From Enterococcus gallinarum NBRC 100675 (GTDB lineage: Bacteria > Bacillota > Bacilli > Lactobacillales > Enterococcaceae): a stretch of 64,000 nt of DNA. Location of the stretch: the NCBI RefSeq assembly GCF_001544275.1, contig NZ_BCQE01000011.1:62001-126000 (forward strand), in the 5' to 3' direction. The translations under genes were made by a program, and so were the position numbers. This document shows positions 20,959 to 29,764 of this stretch, piece by piece (within the stretch, counting starts at the first letter, position 1; every line of letters starts with the position of its first letter). The notes beneath the pieces are model-generated. The model had not been told where the DNA came from. It worked only from the letters and a program-made list of their open reading frames with translations, and made no database searches.

Positions 20959-22158
20959 ATGACACCAACTATCATCACCGACATCAAATCCTTTGCGATC
21001 AAACCTGATCGCCATAACCTTGTTGTCGTTAAAGTAGAAACCAACAAAGGAATTTCCGGACTAGGCTGTAGTACGTTTCAGTTTCGTCCGTTAGCAGTTA
21101 AAACAGTCGTTGACGAGTATTTACGTCCCCTTTTGATGGGTAGAGACGCGAATGAGATCGAAGACATCTGGCAAGTCATGAATGTCAATTCCTATTGGCG
21201 CAACGGTCCGATTACAAACAATGCTATCTCTGGTGTTGATATGGCCTTATGGGATATCAAGGGACAGTTAGCTGATATGCCGCTGTATCAACTGCTGGGG
21301 GGAAAAGCAAGAACCGCGATCCCTGCTTATACTCATGCGGTAGCAGATAATTTAGACGATCTCTATCACGAAATCGATCGCTTTTTGGCAGCCGGTTATC
21401 GCTATATTCGTTGCCAGCTCGGGTTCTATGGCGGGAATCCAAGCCAGTTGCAAACAGCCGAAGAACCAATTTCCGGCTCTTACTTTGATCAGACAGATTA
21501 TATGGAAACGACTTTGAAGATGTTCGCAGCAATCAAAGAAAAATATGGCAACCAATTTCAAATGCTGCATGATGTTCATGAACGCCTCCATCCGAATCAA
21601 GCCATTCAGTTTGCCAAAGCAGCAGAACCTTATCAGCTCTTTTTCTTAGAAGATATTCTTCCGCCTGACCAAAATCACTGGCTGACACAATTACGCAGTC
21701 AGTCAGCAACCCCCATTGCAACAGGTGAATTGTTCAATAATCCAATGGAATGGCAAGAACTAGTCAAAAATCGGCAGATCGATTTCATGCGGGCCCATGT
21801 ATCACAGATTGGCGGCATTACGCCAGCATTGAAGCTGGCTCATTTTTGCGATGCGATGGGGGTTCGAATTGCCTGGCATACGCCTTCTGATATCAGTCCA
21901 GTCGGCTTGGCAGTCAATACGCATTTGAATATCCATTTGCACAATGCTGCGATCCAAGAAACGATCGAGCTGCCGGCAAATACCCAATCCGTGTTTGGCG
22001 GCAGTCCCCAACCCAAAGGCGGCTTCTTCTATCCAATGGAAAAAAGCGGGATCGGTATTACATTTGATGAAGAAGCTGCGGCTGATTTTCCGGTTGTTTA
22101 CCGCCCCCATGAGTGGACACAAAGTAGAACGCCGGATGGTACACTAATCACACCTTAA
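20959..22158 (+). CDS. Enolase-superfamily sugar-acid dehydratase, mannonate dehydratase/RspA group
   Basis: A 399-residue member of the mandelate racemase/enolase superfamily, ManD/RspA group. Residues about 110-125 ([24 protein letters not shown]) are the superfamily core; metal ligands are in [19 protein letters not shown] and ATGELFNNP, and the C-terminal catalytic His in [13 protein letters not shown]. Proven ManD enzymes usually have HGxTDxSPV and EDxxPAENQ; here these read [10 protein letters not shown] and [11 protein letters not shown], so activity on D-mannonate is not assured and another acid sugar is possible. GGAG before ATG 20959 defines the start. Divergent from a PTS permease and followed by a convergent GntR regulator gene. 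Confidence 0.82.
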   Translation: MTPTIITDIKSFAIKPDRHNLVVVKVETNKGISGLGCSTFQFRPLAVKTVVDEYLRPLLMGRDANEIEDIWQVMNVNSYWRNGPITNNAISGVDMALWDIKGQLADMPLYQLLGGKARTAIPAYTHAVADNLDDLYHEIDRFLAAGYRYIRCQLGFYGGNPSQLQTAEEPISGSYFDQTDYMETTLKMFAAIKEKYGNQFQMLHDVHERLHPNQAIQFAKAAEPYQLFFLEDILPPDQNHWLTQLRSQSATPIATGELFNNPMEWQELVKNRQIDFMRAHVSQIGGITPALKLAHFCDAMGVRIAWHTPSDISPVGLAVNTHLNIHLHNAAIQETIELPANTQSVFGGSPQPKGGFFYPMEKSGIGITFDEEAAADFPVVYRPHEWTQSRTPDGTLITP

Positions 22159-22170
22159 ATAATGATCCTA

Positions 22171-22223
22171 AAAAAACTCAGCAGCCTGACTCAAATTGTT
22201 GAATCAGAGCTCTGAGTTTTTTT
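22171..22223. terminator. Bidirectional terminator
   Basis: AAAAAACTCAG (22171-22181) pairs with CTGAGTTTTTT (22211-22221), and an inner stem joins CTGACTCAA with TTGAATCAG. A-run on one side and T-run on the other make it work for both the dehydratase and the GntR gene. Confidence 0.8.
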
Positions 22224-22263
22224 GATTTATCATCTAGGAAATTTGTGACTCTTCCTCTGCCGA

Positions 22264-22971
22264 TCAATCAATGCGTGAACGATGGATTTCTCGATCGAAA
22301 GGTCGAATATAGGTGACTGCATAGTCGATGGCGACGATGTTGCTGAATTCATAAACCCGCCCATCTTCCAAAATTGCCCGATTCGTGATCTGCATCGCTG
22401 GGGTCCCCCGTTTGCACAGCAAGATTGCCGATTGAGCCATTGAAGTCGCAATCGGGGTATAACTGCTGATGTAATGGGAAATCCGATACCCGCAACTCTC
22501 AACATAGCGCTGAATTGAATGTTCTACTACCTCCTGAGTGACATTAGGAAATAATCTTACCGGTAGTTTCGACGTTTCTAGCTGCTCAATCTTATAATTG
22601 ACGATTCGCACCCGTTCAAAGGTCCAAACTTCTTCATTGTCTGCTAACTGAAAGATTTTTTGTTCATCTGGGGTAGCGGGTGCTTTACTCAAAGAAATCA
22701 TTTTGGAGTGGATCCGATCATAAGGAGTCCGTGTCAAGGAATTAAAGATCATGGGATTTTTGACCCACTTCTCATGGATAAAGATTCCTGATCCTTGGAC
22801 CACACGAACGATGCCGATTTCTTCTAAATTTTTGATTGCTTGTTGAATCGTAAAGCGGGAAACGCCATAATTTCTGGCAAGTTCTCTTTGATTCGGTAAT
22901 TTTCCTTCGATAAATTCTTCCTGATAAATTTTACTTAGCAAATCTTGAACGATAAATTCTCGTTTTTTCAT
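22264..22971 (-). CDS. GntR-family regulator, HutC/FarR subfamily (UTRA domain)
   Basis: A 235-residue regulator. The N-terminal winged helix is clear: EGKLPNQRELARNYGVSRFT IQQAIKNLEEIGIVRVVQGS G (residues about 22-65). The UTRA effector domain follows (KIFQLADNEEVWTFERVRIV, RGTPAMQITNRAILEDGRVY EFS). ATG 22971 is chosen because GAGGGGAG lies 5 bases before it; the frame is also open from 22986. It converges on the mannonate-dehydratase-like gene and is the natural candidate to bind the paired sites at 20773-20861, with a sugar phosphate or sugar acid as effector. Confidence 0.87.
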   Translation of the reverse strand: MKKREFIVQDLLSKIYQEEFIEGKLPNQRELARNYGVSRFTIQQAIKNLEEIGIVRVVQGSGIFIHEKWVKNPMIFNSLTRTPYDRIHSKMISLSKAPATPDEQKIFQLADNEEVWTFERVRIVNYKIEQLETSKLPVRLFPNVTQEVVEHSIQRYVESCGYRISHYISSYTPIATSMAQSAILLCKRGTPAMQITNRAILEDGRVYEFSNIVAIDYAVTYIRPFDREIHRSRID

Positions 22972-22986
22972 AAAAACTCCCCTCAC

Positions 22987-23342
22987 TTGCTCTCAGCTGT
23001 CGCCAGAACAGATAACCCATTTTCTAGAGCGATTGAAAGATGCACCTCACAGCAGATAGAGCATCGTCGCTTGTCCAGTATCATTACGAACTATTGTACT
23101 CGAATGTACTCGAAAATCAATCTGCTGAATCATTGGCTCTAGGGTTAAAAAATTAGAAGCTGTATCAAACCAGGCGTGTCGCCACAGAAATGAGTATTTC
23201 CTATGTCAGCTGGCTTGATGTAGTTCATGAATGGTCACACCTTAATCAAACAAGGACCAATCAAAAAAGATGTCACGAACTGTTAAACAGATTCGTCACA
23301 CCATCGTATGAATCGATTATTGCACTTATTCCGAGAAAAAAA
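22987..23342. other. Gene-free stretch of 356 bases
   Basis: Between the GntR start and the end of the pRiA4b-type gene. I see short frames only, without ribosome sites or family resemblance. The GntR promoter must lie at the left side. No clear terminator for the pRiA4b-type gene was found. Confidence 0.5.
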
Positions 23343-24347
23343 TTAGTCGGACGAATCAGTTTCCCAGTAATCCTGGAGTTCTTCAGTGATTGTTTCAACA
23401 TTCACTGATTCTCGCTGATCCTCTGGTAAATCTTCGTTTGACACATCGCCAACTGCTTTTAAACAAGCAGGCTTGACTGTTTCTCCCACTTCAGCAGCCG
23501 TCATTATTTTCTCGATTTTTATTTTGTGGGTCCAGTCAGCACCCATGTCATAAATGTAGGTCAGTGTTTGGCAGGTTTGGAAATCATGGTCGATCACCAA
23601 TGCATTTGTAGGTTCCGTGTTCGGCACATCAATTGAATTATTGCCGGCAAAGAAAAGATACAAATGGGAATCTTGCCATTCAAATGCGATTTGGATCATA
23701 CTGTGCAATTGTTCATAACTGATGCCTGCAGGAATGAGCAACCGGCGCCAAATAGGCGGTTTGAAACCTTCCAAATCAATACGGATTTGATAAGCAGCGA
23801 CCTTTTCTTCGCTGGCTTCAGGAACTTTTTTTATTGGAAAAGGGACGATTTTTTGCGACCGTTGATTTTCATAGGGATGTTCGATCGGAACTAGATCGTG
23901 GTCTTCCGGTTCGACATCGTGAAGCATCTCCAGCATTGCCGCTTTCTTCTCTGGAGACCAGAAATGCGGTTTTGACATGCGAGAGTAAAACACAGGCTGT
24001 TTTTCTGCAAGAACAAAGATAATCTCTTGGTATTGTTCTTTTGTGATGTGCTGTTCTTTATACATGCAATAATAAAAATCTTCAATAGCTAATTTAGCAA
24101 AGGGGAGGAAATTCAAATCATAAGGAATCTCTTGAGGCATCATTTCCGTATAGACCCATTCGACAAACTCTTTGTCTGTCAGCATTCTTTTATTCGTCTT
24201 TTGTTCTGCACAAAAAATCAGATAAAAAACCGGATCTAAGTAATGATCTAAATCATCATTGCTGACAACACTCGGACCGCCGAACAATGCGACATGATCC
24301 ATCATGCGATCAATTACTTTTGCTAACTTTTTCAATGTTTTTTCCAA
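23343..24347 (-). CDS. Protein with plasmid pRiA4b ORF-3-like domain
   Basis: A protein of 334 residues if started at TTG 24347, which has AAAGGAG 9 bases upstream; the longer frame from 24479 would run into the adcA gene and looks accidental. Residues about 190-330 (YQIRIDLEGFKPPIWRRLLI, YEQLHSMIQIAFEWQDSHLY LF, YIYDMGADWTHKIKIEKI) are the pRiA4b ORF-3-like domain, found alone or with various partners and of unknown function. The N-terminal half is helical and unassigned; a PIEHPYENQRSQKIVPFPIK linker separates them. No transposase is near, so this is a resident gene rather than a mobile remnant as far as can be seen. Confidence 0.75.
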   Translation of the reverse strand: MEKTLKKLAKVIDRMMDHVALFGGPSVVSNDDLDHYLDPVFYLIFCAEQKTNKRMLTDKEFVEWVYTEMMPQEIPYDLNFLPFAKLAIEDFYYCMYKEQHITKEQYQEIIFVLAEKQPVFYSRMSKPHFWSPEKKAAMLEMLHDVEPEDHDLVPIEHPYENQRSQKIVPFPIKKVPEASEEKVAAYQIRIDLEGFKPPIWRRLLIPAGISYEQLHSMIQIAFEWQDSHLYLFFAGNNSIDVPNTEPTNALVIDHDFQTCQTLTYIYDMGADWTHKIKIEKIMTAAEVGETVKPACLKAVGDVSNEDLPEDQRESVNVETITEELQDYWETDSSD

Positions 24348-24412
24348 AAAAATACCGCTCCTTTCTATCAGTTTAACTTTGACGAAAAGAGCAGTAATTG
24401 TCAATCTTTTTT

Positions 24413-25948
24413 TTAATGGGCAAGCATTTCCTGTGCAATTTCTAATCCAGACAAATCTGTTGGATAGAAAGTTGGCCAATGATCCATTTCTGTCAGTAAT
24501 GTCTCCTGACTTTCGTTGCCAAAATAAAGATGGAAATGATGGGAATCGGTTGGTGCAATCGAGTGATCGCTAAATTGGATATATTTGAAGGCTGCATCGT
24601 TATCTTTTGATTCAAACAAATAACGGACACCGCGATTCCCTGCTTGGTAATTCAAGATCTTTTTGCCTACATATTGATAGGTTGCTTTCTTAGTTGTGCC
24701 ATCATCAAAGGTAAATGACATCGTATCACCTGTGATCGTAATTTCTGCGACATCGGTTTGGTAGCCAGTCGTATAATATTCTTTGTATTCCTCGGCCGTC
24801 ATGGTTTTATTCTGTTTCGCTTTGTAGTCAAAAACTTGATCCAATGTGCCGTCTTTTAAGTAAGGATAGACCGATTGCCATTGTCCTTTCCAGTCTGTTA
24901 GTGAGCGATCTTGAACATCTGCGTCGTCGAAATAGCCATTATAAACGGTCTTTTCTTTTTCTGATTCTTTCACTTCTTTCTCATTGGCTTGAGCGGTCGT
25001 TAGCATCAAAGCATCTCGATTTTGTTCCATGATGGAAATGTAGTCTTCCCCACGATCCATTTGCTCTTGAGTCAATCCTTCCAGTGGATTCAAAACGGCT
25101 AATCCGACGCCAGCTTCTGACGCCAGTGTTTTTGCAATACTGTCTTTGGCGTTCTCTTCAAAGTAAATCGTTTTGATCCCGGTATCTTCTACAAAGTGTT
25201 TCAACTCAGCAATGCGTGCAGCTGAGGGTTCTTCGTTGGGAGACAGTCCGGCAATCGGCACTTGTGTCAATCCGTATTCCAAAGCGAGGTAGCCAAAAGC
25301 AGCATGTTGGGTGACAAAATGTGTTTGCTTGGCATTCTCAAATGCTGACTGATAAGAATCATCCAATGACTGTAATTTTTCTAAATAGGCCGCAGCATTC
25401 CTTTCAAAAGCAGCTTTCTTTTCTGGATAAGCCCTGCTTAGCTGATCACGAATGCTTGCTACTTGTTTGATTGCAAGGCTTGGGGCTAGCCAGACATGAG
25501 GATCTAATTCATGAGAGTGCCCTTCTTCATGATCGTGCTCGTGATCGTGGCCATGCTCTTCATCACCCGGCAGCAACACCATCCCCTCCGTAGCTTTCAC
25601 AACGGTGACATCGCCTTCTTTCAATGTAGATTCAATGGCAGGCACCCACATTTCCATATTCTCATTATTATAAACAAAGACATCCGCTTCTTGGATTTTT
25701 GCCATATCTTTTGCCGATGGTTCATAGTCATGTGAGTCTGTCCCTGCCGGCATCAACAATTCGACATTGCCTTCATTTCCCACCACATTGCGAGTAAAGT
25801 CATACATAGGATAAAAACTAGCGACCACTTGAATTGACGGATCACTTGTTTTTGCTGTCCCTTCATCCTCCGATTCCTTTGACCCGCCGCAAGCAGCCAA
25901 CCCTAGAGCCAAAAGTGAAATACCTGTTATTTTAAAAAAATTCTTCAT
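24413..25948 (-). CDS. adcA: Zinc ABC transporter substrate-binding lipoprotein AdcA with ZinT domain
   Basis: A 511-residue two-domain lipoprotein. Lipobox LGLAACGGS (Cys about residue 20) for membrane anchoring. Residues about 35-320 form the cluster A-I zinc-binding domain with a His-rich loop (EEHGHDHEHDHEEGHSHELD) and the ligand blocks DPHVWLAP, FVTQHAAFGYLA and YFEENAKDS. Residues about 330-511 form the ZinT domain (YNGYFDDADVQDRSLTDWKG, SHHFHLYFGN). The arrangement and length match streptococcal AdcA. The permease and ATPase genes adcC/adcB are not adjacent, so the gene is a detached component. Zur-type boxes upstream indicate zinc repression. Confidence 0.95.
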   Translation of the reverse strand: MKNFFKITGISLLALGLAACGGSKESEDEGTAKTSDPSIQVVASFYPMYDFTRNVVGNEGNVELLMPAGTDSHDYEPSAKDMAKIQEADVFVYNNENMEMWVPAIESTLKEGDVTVVKATEGMVLLPGDEEHGHDHEHDHEEGHSHELDPHVWLAPSLAIKQVASIRDQLSRAYPEKKAAFERNAAAYLEKLQSLDDSYQSAFENAKQTHFVTQHAAFGYLALEYGLTQVPIAGLSPNEEPSAARIAELKHFVEDTGIKTIYFEENAKDSIAKTLASEAGVGLAVLNPLEGLTQEQMDRGEDYISIMEQNRDALMLTTAQANEKEVKESEKEKTVYNGYFDDADVQDRSLTDWKGQWQSVYPYLKDGTLDQVFDYKAKQNKTMTAEEYKEYYTTGYQTDVAEITITGDTMSFTFDDGTTKKATYQYVGKKILNYQAGNRGVRYLFESKDNDAAFKYIQFSDHSIAPTDSHHFHLYFGNESQETLLTEMDHWPTFYPTDLSGLEIAQEMLAH

Positions 25949-26017
25949 CTCTTTACCAGCACTCCTTTTTGATTTAGTAAAACGCCGGTCTCTCCTTAGA
26001 ATCGCATCAGATTCCTT

Positions 26018-26057
26018 GTTACGATTTACATTTTACAAATCGTAACATTTACGTTTT
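26018..26057 (-). promoter_or_regulatory. Zur-like boxes upstream of adcA
   Basis: GTTACGATTT (26018-26027) and AAATCGTAAC (26037-26046) are perfect inverted arms, and AATCGTAA (26038-26045) with TTACGTTT (26049-26056) forms an overlapping box with the Firmicute Zur pattern AATCGTAA-n3-TTACGATT. No AdcR-type TTAACnnGTTAA is present. Zinc-dependent repression of adcA is inferred. Confidence 0.65.
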
Positions 26058-26242
26058 ACTTTCGATTAATTACTTTACACAAGGGATAACAATCTGTCAA
26101 CACCTAAAAACATGTTTTTTTATATGTATCTCCTTTCATATCAGCAGCGATTCATTTGTCTTCTCATTGATTGCTATCGCTGTCTGACTTGTTCTTCCAA
26201 ATCGTCTGTGCTACACTCAGGAAGTAATTGAATCGAATTATC

Positions 26243-26395
26243 CACTAGGGGCGCTTTATGCTGAGATAGACAGTTTGTCTGGTCCCTTTGAACCTGATTT
26301 GGTTAATACCAACGTAGGGAAGTGGTAGCGCAGCTTATTTCGCGTTCCCATTTTTCTGTCTACCCGTGGATAGAAAAAGGAGGAGCGCTTTTTTT
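26243..26395 (+). ncRNA. TPP riboswitch (THI element) with terminator
   Basis: The conserved THI-box blocks are present in order: GGGGCGC, GCTGAGAT (26260-26267), CCCTTTGAACCTGAT (26284-26298) and GGTTAATACCAACGTAGGGA (26301-26320), closing near 26333. An expression platform follows: a long hairpin at 26342-26388 (12-bp upper stem with a CCCG loop) and T7 at 26389-26395. TPP binding should stop transcription before ykoF. It controls the four-gene ykoFEDC operon. Confidence 0.95.
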
Positions 26396-26428
26396 GTAGA
26401 CAGAAAATCACTCGAAAGGAAGAATACT

Positions 26429-27040
26429 ATGGAAAATTGCTCAATGAATCAAATCGATATCACAGGGTGCCGCATCAGTCTTTATCCAATGAAAGATGAT
26501 TTTGCCCCCCACATTCTTCGAAGCATCGAAGAGACCGATACCACAGCCGTTTGGCAGCAGACAGATCTTTTCAGTACACTCTACCGTGGTGAAGCTGCCA
26601 GTGTGATTGATGCGGCAGCAGCTCTTTTTGTCAATGCCTATGACCCAACAACACATATGGTCGGTGAGTTCACTTTTTCGAAAGGCTGCCCGGGAGATCT
26701 GGCAGGAGATGCCTTTCTCGACGGCAAGAATGAGCAGCCCAATCATCAGCAGATTATCACAAAAGGTACGTTCATCGTCCATTGCAAATATTCTTTCTAC
26801 GTCTTTGGACGTGAAAACTATATGGAAGAAATTGCACATATCGTCTCATTGGCGGATGCCATGGGCTTACAACCGCAATCGGCCCATTACGTGACGCTAC
26901 TATCTGGCACAGCCGCTCAATTGTTCGCCTATTTTGAACAAGCACTGGCCTATGCCCACGAAAAGCTGCCACATTATGTTCTTGAAGGAACCGTTTCGGT
27001 CAATAGTCCCTCGTTGAAGGAGGCCTCTTTGCATGAGTAA
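26429..27040 (+). CDS. ykoF: YkoF-type thiamine/HMP-binding protein
   Basis: A 203-residue protein with two repeated ferredoxin-like halves (ITGCRISLYPMKDDFAPHIL; GTFIVHCKYSFYVFGRENYM), as in YkoF, a soluble protein that binds thiamine/hydroxymethylpyrimidine. It follows the TPP riboswitch and heads the ykoFEDC operon. The start is ATG 26429 after AAAGGAAG; the frame opens earlier at 26366 inside the terminator, which cannot be coding. Its end overlaps ykoE by 8 bases. Confidence 0.9.
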   Translation: MENCSMNQIDITGCRISLYPMKDDFAPHILRSIEETDTTAVWQQTDLFSTLYRGEAASVIDAAAALFVNAYDPTTHMVGEFTFSKGCPGDLAGDAFLDGKNEQPNHQQIITKGTFIVHCKYSFYVFGRENYMEEIAHIVSLADAMGLQPQSAHYVTLLSGTAAQLFAYFEQALAYAHEKLPHYVLEGTVSVNSPSLKEASLHE

Positions 27041-27635
27041 GTGGCAATTAAAGGATGTGATCATGGTAGGCATCGTTTCTCTCGTATTCGGTGTCGTTTA
27101 TTTAGGGGCCGTTCACTTGGGGGTTCTACTAAGCACCTTGTTAGCCCCATTTGGCCTCGCAATTCTAGCGAATGAATTTCTCTTTGGGATTTGGTTTATG
27201 GCGGCTGCATTTGCTGGTTACGTACTAAGAAAACCAGGTGCAGCCACGATTACTGAAATGATCGCCGCTTTGCTGGAGGTTTTCATGGGAAACTTTTATG
27301 GTCCAATCATCTTTGTCAGCGGCTTTCTTCAAGGAATCGGCACAGAGGCTGGCTTTGCCGCTTTTCGGTATCGAAAATTCGGCTGGTCTTCTTTGATCCT
27401 GGGAGCTTTGGGAGCGACTGTCACCAGTTTTATTTGGGGCATGATCCGTTCCAGCTTTCTTGATTTAAAGTGGCAATTACTGTTGACTATTTTCGTGATC
27501 CGTCTGCTTTCCGCTCTCCTTTTTTCAGCTGTTCTTGTTAAAGTGGTTTGTGATCACTTAGCAAAAATGGGGGTTTTGAATAGCTATCCGATTGCTCAAC
27601 ATACTCGCCTCAAACAAAGCCGTGTGAAAGGATGA
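27033..27635 (+). CDS. ykoE: YkoE, ECF transporter S component for thiamine precursor
   Basis: A 200-residue membrane protein with about five to six hydrophobic segments, starting MSKWQLKDVIMVGIVSLVFG and containing EFLFGIWFMAAAFAGYVLRK PGAATITEMIAALLE, typical of YkoE substrate-capture proteins. It gives specificity, most likely for hydroxymethylpyrimidine, to the YkoD/YkoC energising module. Overlaps both neighbours by a few bases. Confidence 0.93.
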   Translation: MSKWQLKDVIMVGIVSLVFGVVYLGAVHLGVLLSTLLAPFGLAILANEFLFGIWFMAAAFAGYVLRKPGAATITEMIAALLEVFMGNFYGPIIFVSGFLQGIGTEAGFAAFRYRKFGWSSLILGALGATVTSFIWGMIRSSFLDLKWQLLLTIFVIRLLSALLFSAVLVKVVCDHLAKMGVLNSYPIAQHTRLKQSRVKG

Positions 27636-29044
27636 GTTTGGCGTTAGACTCCTGTGTCTTTACGATTGATGAGCAAAAACTTACTGCTACCTTTGAATTA
27701 GCTCCTGGAGAAATCAAAGGGATCTATGGTCCTTCTGGTTCAGGAAAAAGTACGCTTTTTCGCTTATTAGCCGGTTTGTCGGATCAAGGGTTCGAATCTG
27801 GACACTATGTGATCGATGAGAAAGATTTTACTGATTTATCCCCCTCGCAACGGATTGCGTCCGTTAGTTTGATGTTTCAAAATCCCGATACGCAGTTTTG
27901 CATGCGAACTCCCCGAGAAGAGCTGTTGTTTTGCTTGGAAAACAGAGCCATTCCATTAAACGAAATGACTCGCCGTGTAGAGTCGGCACTCGATTTTTGC
28001 GAGATTCGGCATTTAGAAGATCGAGTGCTGACAACCCTCTCGGGTGGGGAGAAACAACTAGTAGCGCTAGCATGCTGTCTTGTTTTAGAAAGTCGCTATC
28101 TTCTGTTGGATGAGCCTTTCGCTAATCTCGATTCGCTGACCACCCAATCATTGCTTAAAAAGTTAACAGAAGTTCAACTAAAAAAGAAGATCGGAATTCT
28201 TTTGATCGACCATCAAGTAGCACCGGTCGCTGACTGGGTGCAGGAATGGCTCCTATTAACAGATGCTTTTCAGTCGGTTCCTTCTCAGTTGCTTTTAGAG
28301 CAAGAAGAACAGCTAAGACAAACTATGATTAAACCGCCCCCCACCGCTATTGAGCAGCAGCCCCTCTTGCGGTTTGAAAATTTTCGTTTGCCAATTGGCA
28401 GACATTCTCTGCTGATCAAAGACGAAGTCTTTTCGACCGGAGAACGAATAGGCATCACAGGAAAAAGTGGGATAGGAAAATCAACCTTTTTTAAAGCCCT
28501 GTTGCAGCAAGTTCCCTATGATGGAACGATCTATTACCAAGAGCAATGCTTGACCTCTCGCAGTCGTCCTTTCGATCGGATGAGCTGGGTCATGCAAAAC
28601 CCGCAGGATCAGTTTCTAGCTTCCTCCGTGGCACAAGAATTAGCCAATGGCCAAGAAAGAGAGGATCTCTCTGAAAAACTGAACCAATTGGGACTATGGG
28701 AGAAACAGGAAGATTCTCCTTTCCTATTAAGCCAAGGACAACAACGGCGATTAGCTGTTGCCTGTTTGATCGATCGTGAGATCCCGATTTTGCTTGTTGA
28801 TGAGCCAACCTATGGACAAGATTTGCGGCAGTCTTGGCAATTGATGTCGTTATTGGCAGACAAAGCGGCCAGCGGTACACTGGTCTTCATCATTAGCCAT
28901 GATTTGCGTCTTCTGTCAGATTTTTGTGACCGAACATTCGATTTTAATCATTTTGTAAAGGAGTCTTTCGATGAAGTACCGAAACCCAACAGTCAAGCTG
29001 CTGACTTTATCCGCGCTGGCTTTGCTCGTCTCTTTTCAAAATAA
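27632..29044 (+). CDS. ykoD: YkoD, double ABC ATPase of the HMP/thiamine ECF transporter
   Basis: A 470-residue fusion of two ATPase domains. First: Walker A GPSGSGKST (about 32-40), signature LSGGEKQLVALACC, Walker B LLLDEP. Second: GKSGIGKST (about 275), signature LSQGQQRRLAVACL, Walker B ILLVDEP. It powers YkoE with YkoC. The last 25 residues overlap the ykoC frame by 74 bases, an unusually long overlap, and read like a non-conserved tail (PKPNSQAADFIRAGFARLFS), suggesting loss of an earlier stop. Confidence 0.93.
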   Translation: MSLALDSCVFTIDEQKLTATFELAPGEIKGIYGPSGSGKSTLFRLLAGLSDQGFESGHYVIDEKDFTDLSPSQRIASVSLMFQNPDTQFCMRTPREELLFCLENRAIPLNEMTRRVESALDFCEIRHLEDRVLTTLSGGEKQLVALACCLVLESRYLLLDEPFANLDSLTTQSLLKKLTEVQLKKKIGILLIDHQVAPVADWVQEWLLLTDAFQSVPSQLLLEQEEQLRQTMIKPPPTAIEQQPLLRFENFRLPIGRHSLLIKDEVFSTGERIGITGKSGIGKSTFFKALLQQVPYDGTIYYQEQCLTSRSRPFDRMSWVMQNPQDQFLASSVAQELANGQEREDLSEKLNQLGLWEKQEDSPFLLSQGQQRRLAVACLIDREIPILLVDEPTYGQDLRQSWQLMSLLADKAASGTLVFIISHDLRLLSDFCDRTFDFNHFVKESFDEVPKPNSQAADFIRAGFARLFSK

Positions 29045-29651
29045 TTTGTTGCTAAATAGCAGTTTAACTTTATTTTTCTTGTTGCTGCTCTTGGTTTATC
29101 TGCCTCTGAAAAAATTGCTCAAGTTACTTTTTCTCTTGTCTTTAAGTGCAGTCGGGATCTTTTTTACCGGGCTATTATTTTTCCAAGAAGGTAAAAATGG
29201 CAGCACGACAGCGGCATATGCCTATGGCATTCGTCTCGCCAGTCGCGTTTACTGTTTTGGGACATTAGGAAGTGTCTTTGCCGCTACGACCTCACTAACA
29301 GAGCTGATCTATTCTTTGCAACAGCAACTTCGCTTGCCTTCTGTTTTTGCTCATGGCTTAATGGCAGCTTTTCATATGGCACCTATGATTCCTAAAGAGT
29401 ACCGCAACATCCAGTTTAGTTTGAAATCACGAGGAATCACTTATTCCAAACTATCCTTAAAACCACTGATTCCACTGATGGTCAAATCGATCCGCTGGTC
29501 AGAACTTCTAGCTGCAGCCATGGAATCTCGCGGATTTGTCGGTGATGCACCTCGAACCTATGCAGTGAATTATTCAGTCACCCTTAAGGATTGGTTGTTC
29601 GGATTTGGACTTCTTGGCGCTGGATTGATCCTTACCTTGCTTCCAGTATGA
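28971..29651 (+). CDS. ykoC: YkoC, ECF transporter T component
   Basis: A 226-residue membrane protein of the CbiQ/EcfT type, with about five hydrophobic segments and the coupling motifs AAAMESRGF and FSLKSRGITYSK (Ala-x-x-x-Arg-Gly signatures) that contact the ATPases. AAAGGAG directly precedes ATG 28971 although this lies inside ykoD, which supports the long overlap as real. Last gene of the riboswitch-controlled operon. Confidence 0.92.
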   Translation: MKYRNPTVKLLTLSALALLVSFQNNLLLNSSLTLFFLLLLLVYLPLKKLLKLLFLLSLSAVGIFFTGLLFFQEGKNGSTTAAYAYGIRLASRVYCFGTLGSVFAATTSLTELIYSLQQQLRLPSVFAHGLMAAFHMAPMIPKEYRNIQFSLKSRGITYSKLSLKPLIPLMVKSIRWSELLAAAMESRGFVGDAPRTYAVNYSVTLKDWLFGFGLLGAGLILTLLPV

Positions 29652-29700
29652 AGCTAAAAAAGGGATAGAATAAACAACAAATCTGATTCCAAACAAAAAG

Positions 29701-29743
29701 ATACCGCAAACAGGACAGCACTTGCTGAACTTGTTTGCGGTAT
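29701..29743. terminator. Terminator between ykoC and the signal peptidase gene
   Basis: ATACCGCAAACA (29701-29712) and TGTTTGCGGTAT (29732-29743) form a perfect 12-bp stem with an inner CAGC/GCTG stem. T-rich sequence follows on both strands. Confidence 0.8.
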
Positions 29744-29764
29744 TTGTTTATTGATTAGTGGAAC

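Noticed and set aside
23343-24347. Mobile element remnant because of the pRiA4b/IS1096-related name
   Set aside because: No transposase, terminal repeats or target duplications are visible; the gene has its own start signal.
25511-25560. Short His/Asp-rich repeat in adcA as a DNA repeat
   Set aside because: It encodes the metal-binding His-rich loop of AdcA and needs no other explanation.
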